Assembly: GCF_036588685.1 (NCBI RefSeq)
Contig: NC_086378.1
Location: 42,881,578 to 42,945,577, forward strand
Direction: 5' to 3'
From: Mytilus trossulus
Lineage: Eukaryota > Mollusca > Bivalvia > Mytilida > Mytilidae
Length of the DNA stretch: 64,000 bases
Shown here: piece by piece, positions 11,811 to 23,405 of the stretch
Layout: each line of letters opens with the position of its first letter
Numbering within the stretch: the stretch's first letter is position 1
Translations under genes and position numbers: made by a program
The notes under the pieces: model-generated
What the model saw: only the letters and a program-made list of their open reading frames with translations
The model's database searches: none
What the model was told of the DNA's origin: nothing

Positions 11811-12110
11811 GATAACCACAACCTTTATTGTAAAGGATCACGTTTGAGAGTTTACCGACTACAGGAGCTATATAGATACTTAGGTATAACTGAAATCTAT
11901 CAATGTACATTTATACAGTAGGCAGTATGTGCTTGAATTCGAGAAACAACACCTACAATCCTTTGTGTACATTTGATATAATACAAATTGCAGGATAATG
12001 GTCAGAATTTGTACAGTAGGCAGGATGAGCTAGAATTCGAGAAACAACACCTACAATCCTTTGTGTACATTTGATATAATACAAATTGCCGGATTATGGT
12101 CAGAATTTGT

Positions 12111-13759
12111 GAATCTGCACAAACTATCGTATCGTTTATGTTGGCACCATCCACAAAAAGTAAACCGTTAGTTCTTTATCTGTATTTGTATCTTCAAGTT
12201 GTCTTTGTGTTTACTTTTGTAGGACATGTATCTGCTCATTATATTACTCGTTGTAATTATCACCATCTACTCTAAAACTCCTAACCGAAATGTAATAATC
12301 TTTTGGCATAATGTTAACTTTCTAATGTTGTAGTGCAATTTATATTGAAGTAGATTTTTTGTTCAGCATTGTATGTGGGTTTCATTACCGAAGCATGAAC
12401 GTATTTTACAATAGGTTTATTTGAGAGATACACAGTGTTAAGGATTTGTATAGTGAGAAGGATTTTGCGGTTTATACAAATTCTTGCCAATATTTATCCA
12501 TAAATTCTGAAAACCCTTTATTACAATAATGTATACCTTCTTATAATCTTAACCATATTACATGATAATGGATTTTACACTCATTTTCTGAAACGCTATA
12601 TTACAATAAATTAAACTTTCTCATTACAATAAATTAAAATTTCTCATAATCTTAACCATATAATCTTTAAGCATCTCATTCTTTTATCAGATTTTTTATA
12701 GCGTATACTTTATACAGTTGGAGATTCACTTATATTCCCATGAAAAGCCTGAAATTAACAGGTACGCAAGCTCAAAATATAATTGTAGTTATCTTTAAGG
12801 TAAATTCGTTTTGGCATTACTTATATCTCTATTATTATATAAATTAGGTTAAATCTTAAGGAGTTTATATACAGTTACACGACAGGCTGTTCTCTCAGTC
12901 GTATTGATTTCAATCAAGAAAGGATTTGTCTTCAGAATAACCGATATTGCTTCAATTTAATACGCCGTTTCACACTGTGTTCCTTTTTTGAATAGCAGGT
13001 ACACTTGTTCCAAGTTGGGGAGTAATTTTTAATCAATTATGCGACAGTTATATCAGTTTTTGTCCATATAGCACTTGACCCGTTTTCAACACGGTATTGA
13101 AAAGTCCAACATTATAGGTGTAAATCATATGTCAGCTGGTGTTCGCACACCAAACTTCAAGATCATTTAAGATCGGCAGGTTATAGTTTATAAAGTATCA
13201 TCATTCATCGAAACATTTAACAGAGTGTTATAAGCAATTAAGATATTTTCTTCATTCCATTGTAAAATATGTTATAAATCTGAACATCGGACAGACGCTA
13301 AATTAATTTTTAGTCAAGCAAATCTGTTAATGCTACATCCATTTCTATGATTACTGATAGAATAACTGAATGCAAACAAACAGAAAAATATATTGAAAAC
13401 TTCTTCAAATCTTGTATTTTGTACGTTTTAACAAATTACAAAGTTTAGTCATATATTTTTTTAAAGTTTATTCATATGTATCATGACAAATGTACTCGTA
13501 TCAAGTTGAACTTCTAACTTATTTTACTACTGACTTCTGTGCGTGAAATATTCGTCGCTGGGTGTTGACCATTTGTTCTAAAACAGTTGTTAGCATGACA
13601 CGGGTTATGTTCTTCTCATATATGTTATGATGGTATGATGGTATGATGATAAACCCCTAACGGGAAGGATTGTGTCTGATGTTCATATGATGAAATCATA
13701 ATCTTTCAGTCAGTTTAATTGAAGTCTGGAGCTGGCATGTCAGTTAACTGCTAGTAGTC
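12111..13759. other. Spacer, no recognisable feature
   Basis: AT-rich DNA with several short local duplications (for example a TACAATAAATTAAACTTTCTCAT-like phrase twice near 12600-12650) and a short ATGATGGT repeat near 13628. No gene detected. Confidence 0.4.
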
Positions 13760-14215
13760 TGTTGATATCTATGTATTATTGTCATTTTGTCTATTTTCTT
13801 TGGTTACATCTTCTGACATCAGACTCGGACTTCTCTTGAACTTTTAATGTGCGTATTGTTATGCGTTTATTTTTCTACATTGGTTAGATGTATAGGGGAT
13901 GTTTGAGATCTCACAAACATGTTTAACCCCGCCGCATTTTTGCGCCTTTCCCAAGTCAGGAGCCTCTGGCCTTTGCTAGTCTTGTATTATTTTAATATTA
14001 GTTTCTTGTGTACAATTCGGAAATTAGTATGGCGTTCATTATCACTGGACTGATATATATTTGTTTAGGAGCCAGCTGAAGGACACCTCCGGGTGCGGGA
14101 ATTTCTCGCTACATTGAAGACCTGTTGGTGACCTTCTGTTGTTGTTTTTTATTTGGTCGGGTTGTTGTCTCTTTGACACATTCCCCTTTTCCATTCTCAA
14201 TTTTATGCAACAGGA
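13760..14215 (+). mobile_element. Dispersed mussel repeat (about 450 bp)
   Basis: Contains ATGTTTAACCCCGCCGCATT and the phrase CCCAAGTCAGGAGCCT, which recur at 22100-22150, 46190-46215 and 58420-58435 in other contexts, followed by GTTGTCTCTTTGACACATTC. The 68-codon open frame on its minus strand (14042-14248) is incidental. Confidence 0.55.
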
Positions 14216-15058
14216 ATTAATCAATATATATACCATTAAAAAAATCAAGTACTCAGAAAACGTAGAAAAGTTGTTCCAGCTAATGATTTAGTAGCAAACA
14301 AATGTGGTAGTCGTAAGAGGTAATACTTAATTAAATTCCATAAGAGTGAAATTATCTTTATTCATGATAGCAAGTTATCTATGTCAAGTAATTTTATATC
14401 ACAACCAGATCTGAGCTTAAATCATGCCTTGAACATTCAACGATCTGTGTATATGAGAGAGTCGACAATTTGCTTAAATAAAATGACTATCTTCAGTTAA
14501 AAACCAAATCCTCTAAATATTTGCGGCTTCTGGTTGGTATTCCACAACATATATATTTGTTTATCTTTTTATCTGTATCTCTATTATTAACAAATATCAG
14601 TCTTTCTTCAATAATTCTAAACCACCCACGGAAAAAGATATATTCAGTGTAGATTTTTGGTGTGGTTTGTGTTGCTAAGTCGTCAGGTTTTTTATGGTTT
14701 TTTTTTAAACTGTTGTTTGTGTTTGTGATTTGGTCTTTTTCTTTTTTTTCCCTGGCGTTGTCCTTTTATTTTCTACGTCTCAGTTTGTAAGTCCCTTTGG
14801 TATCGATCGCATCTCTCAAGCTTAACTTCTGCGAGGTTTTGAATAACTGCATCTGCTGTATGTTCCCTTCAAATCGATTGATAGTTGTGACTTTTTGAAT
14901 CGCTATACTACATTTTCAATCAAATGGTAGAAGTTTGTTTTATAAATAGCCATTTATTATCAGCAACTAATAATTGTATGTCCACTTCGGTCAGGAAAAT
15001 TATGCATACGGCATATATACTTGTAAAGAACTATGACGAAATCATGTTAGCTATATAT
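14216..15058. other. Spacer, no recognisable feature
   Basis: AT-rich; includes a weak dispersed-repeat tail (GTTTGTAAGTCCCTTTGGTA near 14784). No gene or clear repeat boundary. Confidence 0.35.
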
Positions 15059-15333
15059 TTTCTCCATAAAACTGTATATTAATGTTCGGCAAATAAGATA
15101 AAATGCATGACTGTAGTTTTTCGTATTTTTCGCCATTGTCCATAGATTTGTTCGTGTGTTGTGAACAAAAGTGTATTATCAAAGGACATTTTCTTCATGA
15201 AAACTGAATATCAATGTTCGGCAAATAAAGTTAATAAACGCATGACTATTTTTTGTAATTTTTTCCCAATTACCCTTAGATTTGCTCGTGCACATGTGTT
15301 GTTATGAACAAACATGTATTATCAAAAGACAGT
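15059..15333 (+). repeat. Tandem duplication of an approximately 136-bp unit
   Basis: Two adjacent diverged copies share AATGTTCGGCAAATAA, GCATGACT, AGATTTG(T/C)TCGTG and GTATTATCAAA in the same order (15059-15190 and 15191-15333). Confidence 0.7.
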
Positions 15334-15974
15334 AAAGACCGTGTAGATTCCATTCACTACAAACAAGTTAAAAATATCTAACGGTACCTTTATGATTTTT
15401 TTGCTTTGAATAATTAAGACTTGATTTTCTCAATGCTAGTATGAAGAGATCAACTCTTTCGACATATGTCTTTCGGGATTAGATATTTCACTTTATAATA
15501 AATTTCCAAGTATTACCTAAATTATGAAATAACGTCTTTTGAGTAACAAACAAGTTTTAAGTAATCAACTGTATAAATTCTTCAATGGTTTCAGTACATA
15601 CAAATAAACAAAAAAATATTCAGAACCACAGCTGATACAAACTGGTTCCTAGAATTCGAAACAATACCAACTGCCTATATCTCATAACCATAAACAAAAC
15701 ATATACAGACTGTATATGGGATTCACAGACAATAAAAAGACTAGATGTATCTTACAACCATAGAAATACAAAGACTGTTTTAAAAACCACAGACTATTTA
15801 CATTCAGATAACTTTAAAGAACCACAGACAATACATTCAGACTGTGAAGGAGAACCACAGGCAAAACACACTAACGTACCTAACAATTAGACAATACTTA
15901 AGAACACATGCAATACATATAAGTTTGAGTGGATTAACAACCACCTATAATGTAAGTTTTTTTACACATTGTTG
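15334..15974. other. Spacer with a degenerate short tandem motif
   Basis: Between about 15600 and 15880 the phrase AACCACAGAC(A/T)AT...CAGACTGT recurs irregularly. The rest is featureless AT-rich DNA. Confidence 0.4.
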
Positions 15975-16450
15975 TCAATATAATCGAATTTTATACATGT
16001 GAGAGTTTAAGCTAGCTATAAAACCAGTTTAGTTTAAAGCCACCAGTTTCAAAATCAGAAAATGTCTGTACCATTTCAGTAAAGAGACAGGTATTATACC
16101 AAATATGTCCGTTTTTTAAGCATTGTTCTAAATAAATGGAATTTGATGCGACAGTCATTCAAGCCAGAGGTTTAGCGCTATAAAACCAGATTAAATCCAC
16201 CATTTTCTGCATTTGAGAATGCAGGTACAAAAACAGGAATATAGCAGTTGTTGTTTATTCATTTGATGCAATTTATCATTTGATTTTGCCATTTGATTGC
16301 TTTCCTTTTTGAATTTTCCTCGGAGTTCAGCATTCATTTATTTCAACTTTTATGCATTCTGTTTGATGTGTTTTTGCCTTTGATCAGGAACGTTCCATTT
16401 CTGCTTTTCCTAGGAGCTCTGTAATTTTTTTATTCTACTTCATACAAATC
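15975..16450 (+). mobile_element. Two partial copies of a dispersed bivalve repeat
   Basis: The phrase GCTATAAAACCAG(T/A)TTA(G/A) followed by CCACCA and CTGTACC occurs twice (near 16016 and 16178). The second copy continues through CATTTGATTTTGCCATTTGA and TTTTCCTCGGAGTTCAG to about 16440. I recognise this as an abundant bivalve element; it is non-coding. Confidence 0.55.
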
Positions 16451-17329
16451 AAGCATATTCTTTTTGCTCTGCATGTTCTTAATTTGTGTCACGGAAGGAT
16501 ACCCATATCATGCGTTATTCTAATACATGAAGAAAATCTTGAAGTAATCTTTCAATTAAACATTGTTTTACACATGCTTAAAACTTAAAAACTTGAAATG
16601 TGGTATGTTTATCAAGAAGATAACTATCCAATGGAGACTTTCAACAATGGCAAAACACATACCATATTGTATAATGTAGTTCAAAGGAGAAAACCAACCA
16701 TGTCATTAGTGTAGACAACACATTTAGAAAGTGAGTAGGTTAAAATCAATCCAGTTTAGTCTGATGTAAAATCATTCTGTAATTGCCAAAAGTGCATTTG
16801 ATATAAAACATGTATAAGGCAATTTCCTATAAAATTTAATTTCCAAGGGACATTACTCATGGTGAAATAGTGGATTTGAAATGAATTTCAATCTAACCCT
16901 AATACTTGCTAAGATAAACCTTCAATATAAATTTCGTAGCAATCCTATGAATGATGTAGATTTGAAAAGGCTTTCCATGCAATTTTTCGTATAATTTATA
17001 TTTCCAAGGGGAATAGCTCCTTCAATAAGAAGTATTTGGAACTGAATATGACTCCCCTATAAAAAGAATTCTAAACATTAACTTTCCTAGGAGCTACATT
17101 CAGTTTAAGGGTAATCAAGTATAAAGGTATATTAAAACTGCTTCTGCATCTTCTAGTTGTTACATATACACATGTTAGAAAATGGTTAAAAAAAGATATG
17201 CATTTGTCACATTTTACTAGGAGTATCCAATGTTGTCAAAGAACACCAAGCATGAGAAGGAGAATTGACATAAAGTATTTTTTAAAGAACATAATATAAC
17301 ATGATTTATTGTACATAACTCTTTAATAC
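16451..17329. other. Spacer with a diverged internal duplication
   Basis: The phrase GCAATTT(C/T)C(T/G)TATAA(A/T)TT followed by AATTTCCAAGGG(A/G) appears near 16820 and 16980, suggesting an old duplicated repeat of about 160 bp. No gene seen. Confidence 0.4.
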
Positions 17330-17699
17330 TAATTGAATATAACTAAAACACAAATCGAAGTGCAGTACAAATAATCTCCTCTGTTCTGTAGACATTCTTG
17401 CCTCTCATTCTTTCTTAATTGTGTGGCAGGCACTAAATCTTGTTTAACCTAAAACATAACAATATGGTTCAGTTGAATAAATAATTATTCCAAAACAATA
17501 CAAAATTTAAAAGTCCCAAACAGTTGTCATTTGTTTTCCATCTAAGGACAAATAGGAGAGTTTCATCATTGCAATGGCAGAATCCCAAGACAGTATCAAA
17601 ATGTAAAACTTATAGAAATACAATTCATTTGTGCGACCAATCATTTAAATGAAAAGTTCAAATCATTTTTTTCTTGGGTAATTACTTTTCTTTGCTTTA
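17330..17699. other. Innermost block of the right arm
   Basis: Reverse-complement counterpart of 9441-9900, for example CTTTCTTAATTGTGTGGCAG at 17408-17427. Marks the inner edge of the right arm. Confidence 0.6.
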
Positions 17700-18075
17700 C
17701 AACTGTGATGATTAAAATATAAAGTGTGGTGATAGACAAACATAAAATGGTGAGAGACAAACATAGTGTGGTGATAGACAAACGTAGTGTGGTGATAGAC
17801 AAAGATAGTGTGGTGATAGACAAAGATAGTGTGGTGATAGACAATAGTTTGGTGATAGACAAACATAGTGTGGTGATAGACAAACATAGTGTGGTGATAG
17901 ACAATAGTGTGGTGATAAACAATAGTCCGGTGATAGACAAACATAATGTGGTGATATATATACACAGTGTGTTGATTGATTATGTGTGGCGGTGGAGATA
18001 TTATATGTGGCCATAATTATATTATGTGTTGCAGTAGATACATAATATGTCGTGGTATATACATTATGTGTGTGC
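17700..18075 (-). repeat. Second 21-bp satellite, right arm
   Basis: Units GTGTGGTGATAGACAAACAT plus A, the reverse complement of the array at 9000-9440. Some units are 15-16 bp (GTGTGGTGATAGACAATA). Open frames on both strands (17641-18098) are periodic artefacts. Confidence 0.9.
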
Positions 18076-18300
18076 CAGCAGGTGTATACTGTAGACAATG
18101 CTTCAAGTGCAATAACACTGAAACAATATATTTATAAGGTTTACTCATTTTGAATGTTACAACCATTGACCCCCAGTTAGTATATCATATTTGCTGCTTT
18201 TACTGAAAAAATGCCTGACATGATATTTACATAAAATATTGCATGACATGTTGGAGCGGTTATACCTTAAAAAAACATTTCTTTTAAATTATTTCATTTC
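18076..18300. other. Non-repetitive block of the right arm
   Basis: Inverse counterpart of 8761-8999. No coding content. Confidence 0.55.
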
Positions 18301-18545
18301 AACCAGGATTGTTTAAGTGCTTATTAACTCTTTACATACATATGTTTAATACTTTGCTAATTAACTCTTTACACACATATGTATAATACTTTGCTAATTA
18401 ACTCTTTACATACATATGTATAATACTTTGCTAATTAACTCTTTACATACATATGTATAATACTTTGCTAATTAACTCTTTACATACGTATGTATAATAC
18501 TTTGCTAATTTACTCTTTACATACAAATGTATATTACTTTAAATT
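18301..18545 (-). repeat. 37-bp palindromic repeat, about six copies (right arm)
   Basis: Unit ATTAACTCTTTACATACATA followed by TGTATAATACTTTGCTA. Six near-identical tandem copies lie here against two at 8667-8760, so the array changed copy number after the arms separated. Confidence 0.85.
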
Positions 18546-18760
18546 TCAATGAAGATTACCTTTTCCTTTTCTTCTAATTTCTATCTATCAAAAATCTTGT
18601 TTCACTTTTCTGAAGAAAAAAAATAATAACAATGATAGGTGTCACATTGAGTCATTTTAAGTTTAAAATCTAAATTAACATAAACAGATTTCTGTACAGA
18701 AACATGGATTATTATCATACTCATATCCACTTTCAAGTTGGAAGTTGAGAGATATACCCA
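18546..18760. other. Non-repetitive block of the right arm
   Basis: Inverse counterpart of 8161-8384, with the shared core AAACAGATTTCTGTACAGAA. The left-arm insertion 8385-8665 is absent here. Confidence 0.6.
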
Positions 18761-18769
18761 GTGGTGTGA

Positions 18770-20500
18770 AAGACATAGTGTATATATTGAGGTGAAAATA
18801 TTAACAGTGAGCTGATAGATATTTTGAGTGAGGTGATACATATAAAATGAGCAATTGATTTACAAAGTGAGGTAATTGGTATTTTCAGTAAGGTGATATG
18901 ATATATTGTGTGTTGATATCCATAGAGAATTTTGGGTAAATAAAGAGAGAATAGGGATATATATATAGAGAGTATGTGGTGATTGATATATGTAGTGAGG
19001 TGATTGATAAATAAAGTAAGGTGATAGGTGTTTATGTTGTGAAGATAAACATAGAGACTTCTGGGTTCTAGAGAGTATGGGGATATATATAGAGAGTGTG
19101 TGGTCATTGATAATTTTTGCGAGGTGAAAGTATGTAAAGTACGGTGAAAGGTGTTTATAAAGTGGTCATAAACATAGGGACTGTGGGGATAGAAATGGAG
19201 AGTATGGGCATATTATATATATATAGAGAGTGTGATGTGATTGATATAATAAGTGAGGTGATTGATAAAAACAGGAAACTGATAGGTGTTTATGATGTGG
19301 CCATAAACATAGAGACTAGTGGGATAGATATTGAGAGTATAGGGATAGATATAGAGAGTGTGTGGTGATTGATATATAAAGTGAGGTGATGGATAAATAA
19401 AGTAAGTTGATATGTGTTTATAATGTGTTCATAAACACAGAGACTGTGGGGATAGATATCGAAAGTGTGGGGATAGATATAGAGAGTGTGTGGTGATTGT
19501 TATATAAAGTGAGGTGATGGATAAATAAAGTAAGGTGATAGGTGTTTATAATGTGGTCATAAACATAGAGACTGTGGGGATAGATATCGAAAGTATGGGG
19601 ATAGATATAGAGAGTATGTGGTGATTGATATATAAAGTGAGGTGATGGATAAATAAAGTAAGGTGATAGGTGTTTATAATGTGGTCATAAACATAGAGAC
19701 TGTGGGGATAGATATCGAAAGTATGGGGATAGATATAGAGAGTATGTGGTGATTGATATATAAAGTGAGGTGATGGATAAATAAAGTAAGGTGATAGGTG
19801 TTTATAATGTGGTCATAAACATAGAGACTGTGGGGATACATAACGAGAGTATGGGGATAGATATAGAGAGTGTGTGTGTGGTGATTGATATATAAAGTGA
19901 GGTGATGGATAAATAAAGTAAGGTGATATGTGTTTATAATTCGGTCATAAACATAGAAACTGAGGGGATAGATATTGAAAGTATGGGAATATATATAGAG
20001 AGTGTGTTGATTGATATATATAAAGCGAGGTGATTGATAAATAAAGTAAGGTGATGGGTGTTAATTATGTGAAGATATACAGAGAGACTTTTTGGATAGA
20101 TATAGAGAGTGTGTGTGTTGTGATTGATATATAAAGTGAGGTGATTGATAAATAAAGTAAGGTGATAGTTGTTTATTGTGTTGAAATATATACAGAGAGA
20201 CTTTTGAGGCAGATATTGAGAGTTGGGGATATATAACAAACAAATGGAAGTTTCTAACGACCTTGACTGGCTATACAGCCCTTGCACGGTTGGTGGGGAT
20301 ATATATATAGAGTGTGGTGATTGATACACAAAGTGAGGTGATTGATAAATAAAGTAAGGTAATCTAAGGTGTTTATTATGTGGGGATATACAGAGAGACT
20401 TTTGGGATAGATATAGAGAGTATGGGGATATATATAGAGAGTGTGTTGATTGATATATAAAGTGAGGTGATTGATAAATAAAGTAAAAGGGAAGCTTTTG
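18770..20500 (-). repeat. About 128-bp tandem array, right arm
   Basis: Reverse complement of 6401-8160; units share CATAAACATAGAGACTGTGG and GATAGATATAGAGAGT. Copies between about 19380 and 19930 are the most homogeneous. A segment of about 55 bp around 20239-20297 (TTTCTAACGACCTTGACTGG onward) interrupts a unit and has no left-arm counterpart, so it looks like a small insertion. Confidence 0.85.
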
Positions 20501-20760
20501 TATTATCCTGAGATATACATAGAGATTATTATGATATATACATAATGACTGTTGGCATCAGTATGGAGAGTGTAGTGATAGATAATCATGGTATGGGAAT
20601 AGCTATTGAGACTGTAGTGATATATAATTGTAGTATGGGAATAGCTATTGAGACTGTAGTGATAGATAATCATAGTATGGGGGTACCTATTGAGACTGTT
20701 GGGATATATATGGAGAGTGTGGTGATGAATGCAGCGACTGTAGCAATGGAGGAATATATT
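20501..20760 (-). repeat. 42-bp tandem array, right arm
   Basis: Mirror of 6027-6400 with about four to five units (GTAGTGATAGATAATCATAG core); slightly shorter than the left copy. Confidence 0.85.
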
Positions 20761-21400
20761 AAACACCACACTGTATATATCTTTTTTGGAGTATCATTTT
20801 CTAAAAATACTTTACCATCACTATTGCTGAGTCCTGCTTGGTTGTAAATCATTTAACTATTCTTGTTATTTCATTTAAAATTAGATGTACCCATGTCCTT
20901 TCTTCCATTTTCACCAATGAACTCTAAATCCTTGCAAAATGTTGTATGGTATTTCTGTAAGAAGAACACAAACATAAATAATCAATTTGATTATTGCTAC
21001 ATGATAAGTATACAAGCTTATACAAACATATATCAGTGGACATTGCATATCTGCATATCTCCTTCCACTGTAAATTATACAATGACCAGTACATTTCTCT
21101 GACTTATAGAAGATACAACAAGTTATAGTATACAGTCTGGTGAAAAATAGATAAATAATGATGATAGATATAATCATTGTGTTACTATAAATATGATATG
21201 ATGGTGATAAAAAGATATAGATAGGTGATAAGTGTGGACTTAGTTATAGTGGGATTATGTGTATGTACAGTGAGGTAAAGGATCCACAGAATAGTATAAA
21301 GATATATACAGTGTGATGATATATAAACAAAAGGATGATATATATATATATATATACTGTGTGATGACATATATAGCAATGGTGTTGTGATTGATTTAAG
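20761..21400. other. Non-repetitive block of the right arm, including the empty MITE site
   Basis: Inverse counterpart of 5205-5806. Near 20776-20788 lies the unoccupied target (AAGATATATACAGTGTGG on the minus strand) of the MITE found at 5809-6026. Paired open frames on both strands mirror those of the left arm but look non-coding. Confidence 0.65.
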
Positions 21401-22045
21401 CAGTGCATTTAGTTAAAAGATACATATGTGGAGGGGGATACATATATAAAATATGGTGAAAAATTATCAACAGTGAGGTCAAGAAAATATTTTCAGGGAT
21501 GTCATATATATATAAAATGAGCAAATAGATATATAAATTAAGGTGAAAGATATATAAAGTGAGATGATAGATATACAAAGTGTGGTGACAGATACACAGT
21601 GTGGTGCTATATGTATAAAGTGAGGTGATAGAGATATAAAATGTAGTGGTAGATGTACAGTGTGGTGATAGATATATTAAATAAGGTGATATAAACTGAG
21701 GTGGTATATTAATAAAATGAGGTCTTACTTATATAGACTGACATGATATACAAAGTGTGGTGACATATATTCAGGGTGGTGATAGATATACAAAGTGTTG
21801 TGACATATGATCAGTTAGGTGATAGATGTATAAGGTGTTATGATAGATATATATAGTGTGATGATAGTATATAAAGGGTGATGATAGATATATAAAGTGT
21901 GGTGATAGATACATAAAGTGTTGTGACATATGATGAGTTAGGTGATAGATGTATATAGTGTGTGGTGATAGATATATACAGTGTGGTGATAGATATATAC
22001 AGTGTGGTGACAGATATATAAAGTAAGGTGATTAATGATAGAGTG
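21401..22045 (-). repeat. Right-arm satellite, proximal diverged part
   Basis: Short units based on GTGGTGATAGATATATA and variants. It is a diverged relative of the outer 21-bp satellite (reverse complement), less regular than the block at 24200-27100. Confidence 0.8.
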
Positions 22046-22345
22046 AAACTAGATTATGCCACTGTTCCAGATTAGGGGAGGGTTGAGATCCCGCTCACAT
22101 GTTTAACACCGCCACATTATATATGTTTGTGCCTGTCCCAAGTCAGGAGCCTGTAATTCAGTGGTTGTGGTTTGTTTATGTGATACATATTTGTTTTTCT
22201 TTCATTTTTTTTTACATAAATAAGACCATTAGTTTTCTCGTTTGAATTGTTTTATCAGGGACTTTTATAGCTGACTATGGGGTATGGGGTTTGCTCATTG
22301 TTGAAGGCCGTATGGTGACCTATATTTGTTAATGTTTGTGTCATT
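22046..22345 (+). mobile_element. Right-arm-specific dispersed repeat insertion (about 300 bp)
   Basis: Contains CACATGTTTAACACCGCCAC, CCCAAGTCAGGAGCCTGTAA and TTGAAGGCCGTATGGTGACC, phrases shared with the dispersed repeats at 13760-14215, 46140-46525 and 11120-11235. Satellite lies on both sides and no mirror copy exists in the left array, so it inserted into the array. Confidence 0.65.
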
Positions 22346-22990
22346 TATACCACATTTATTTATATATACAGTGTGATTATTGATAGTACAGAGTGGTGAT
22401 AGATATATACAGTGTGGTGATTAATGATACAGAGTGATAATAGATATATACAATGTGGTGAAAACTGATACAGAGGGATAATAGATATATACAATGTTGT
22501 GATTGATGATACAGAGTGGTGATTGATGATACACAGTGGTGATACATATAAACAATATGGTGACTGATGATAGAGTGGTGAAAGATATATACACTATGAA
22601 GATTGATGATACAGAGTGGTGATAGATACATACAGAGAGATGATAGCTATATACAGTATGGTAATTGGTGATACAGAGTTGGGATAGATGTCTAGTGTGG
22701 TGATAGAGATAAACAATATGGTGACTGATGATACAGAGTGGTGAAAGATATATACACTATGAGGATTGATGATACAGAGTGGTGATAGATACATACAGAG
22801 AGATGATAGCTATATACAGTATGGTAATTGGTGATACAGAGTTGGGATAGATGTCTAGTGTGGTGATAGAGATAAACAATATAGTGACTGATGATACAGA
22901 GTGGTGAAAGATATATACATTATGAGGATTGATGATACAGAGTGGTGATAGATATATACAGTAAGGTGATTAATTATACAGAGTGGTGAT
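22346..22990 (-). repeat. Diverged satellite with a 165-bp segmental duplication
   Basis: Units such as GATACAGAGTGGTGATAGAT. The phrase GTTGGGATAGATGTCTAGTG occurs at about 22677 and 22842, and the sequence around each is nearly identical over about 165 bp. Confidence 0.8.
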
Positions 22991-23405
22991 AGATATGTGG
23001 AGTGTTGTCATAAATATCTATTTCTCAATTTGGTGTTCTACAAATACAGTCCTACATATATCGCTAGGCTGTATTTATATACTATACAGATATCAGTCAT
23101 GTGGTGTGCTTTTATATGTTCTGTTTGTTTTTCAAATATCTCTTTATAGCAATAAGAATCCTACCTATTTTTTGAAAAGATACACACACAAACACCAGTC
23201 CTTTCTACGATGACAATAATATTTTTCAAAATTGAAATGTGTATGATTGTGCAACATAATCAACCATACTGAAAAACAAATAGTTACAATGAAAGATGCC
23301 GAACTGAATCACTTTTAGTTTTCAGCAAACATACACAGATTGCTGTACATATACATTAATCATTAGTATGCTTATATACATTTTCAAATTGGTATAAACA
23401 TGGTT
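22991..23405. other. Non-satellite island holding a diverged extra copy of an arm block
   Basis: The part from about 23285 to 23400 aligns in order with 18640-18740: a GAATCACTTTTAG/GAGTCATTTTAAG start, CAGATT(G/T)CTGTACA, then TTTTCAA(A/G)TTGG. It is therefore a third, older version of the block also present at 8161-8384. The rest, including a 76-codon frame at 22983-23213, shows nothing recognisable. Confidence 0.45.

Larger units (their letters stand above)
10420..12110. repeat. Decayed long-unit tandem array in the spacer, with insertions
   Basis: The phrase CATCTACAATCCTTCATAC and its variants recurs near 10524, 10712, 10841, 11025, 11274, 11945 and 12046, together with TTTATACAGTAGGCTGCAAG. 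Period is irregular, roughly 100-190 bp. The last two units (about 11930-12110) are near-identical copies about 101 bp apart. The array is interrupted by dispersed repeats at 11120-11235 and 11330-11810. No coding content. Confidence 0.65.

Noticed and set aside
17700..18075. CRISPR-like regular repeats
   Set aside because: Units are contiguous with no unique spacers, there are no cas genes, and the DNA is eukaryotic; this is a minisatellite.
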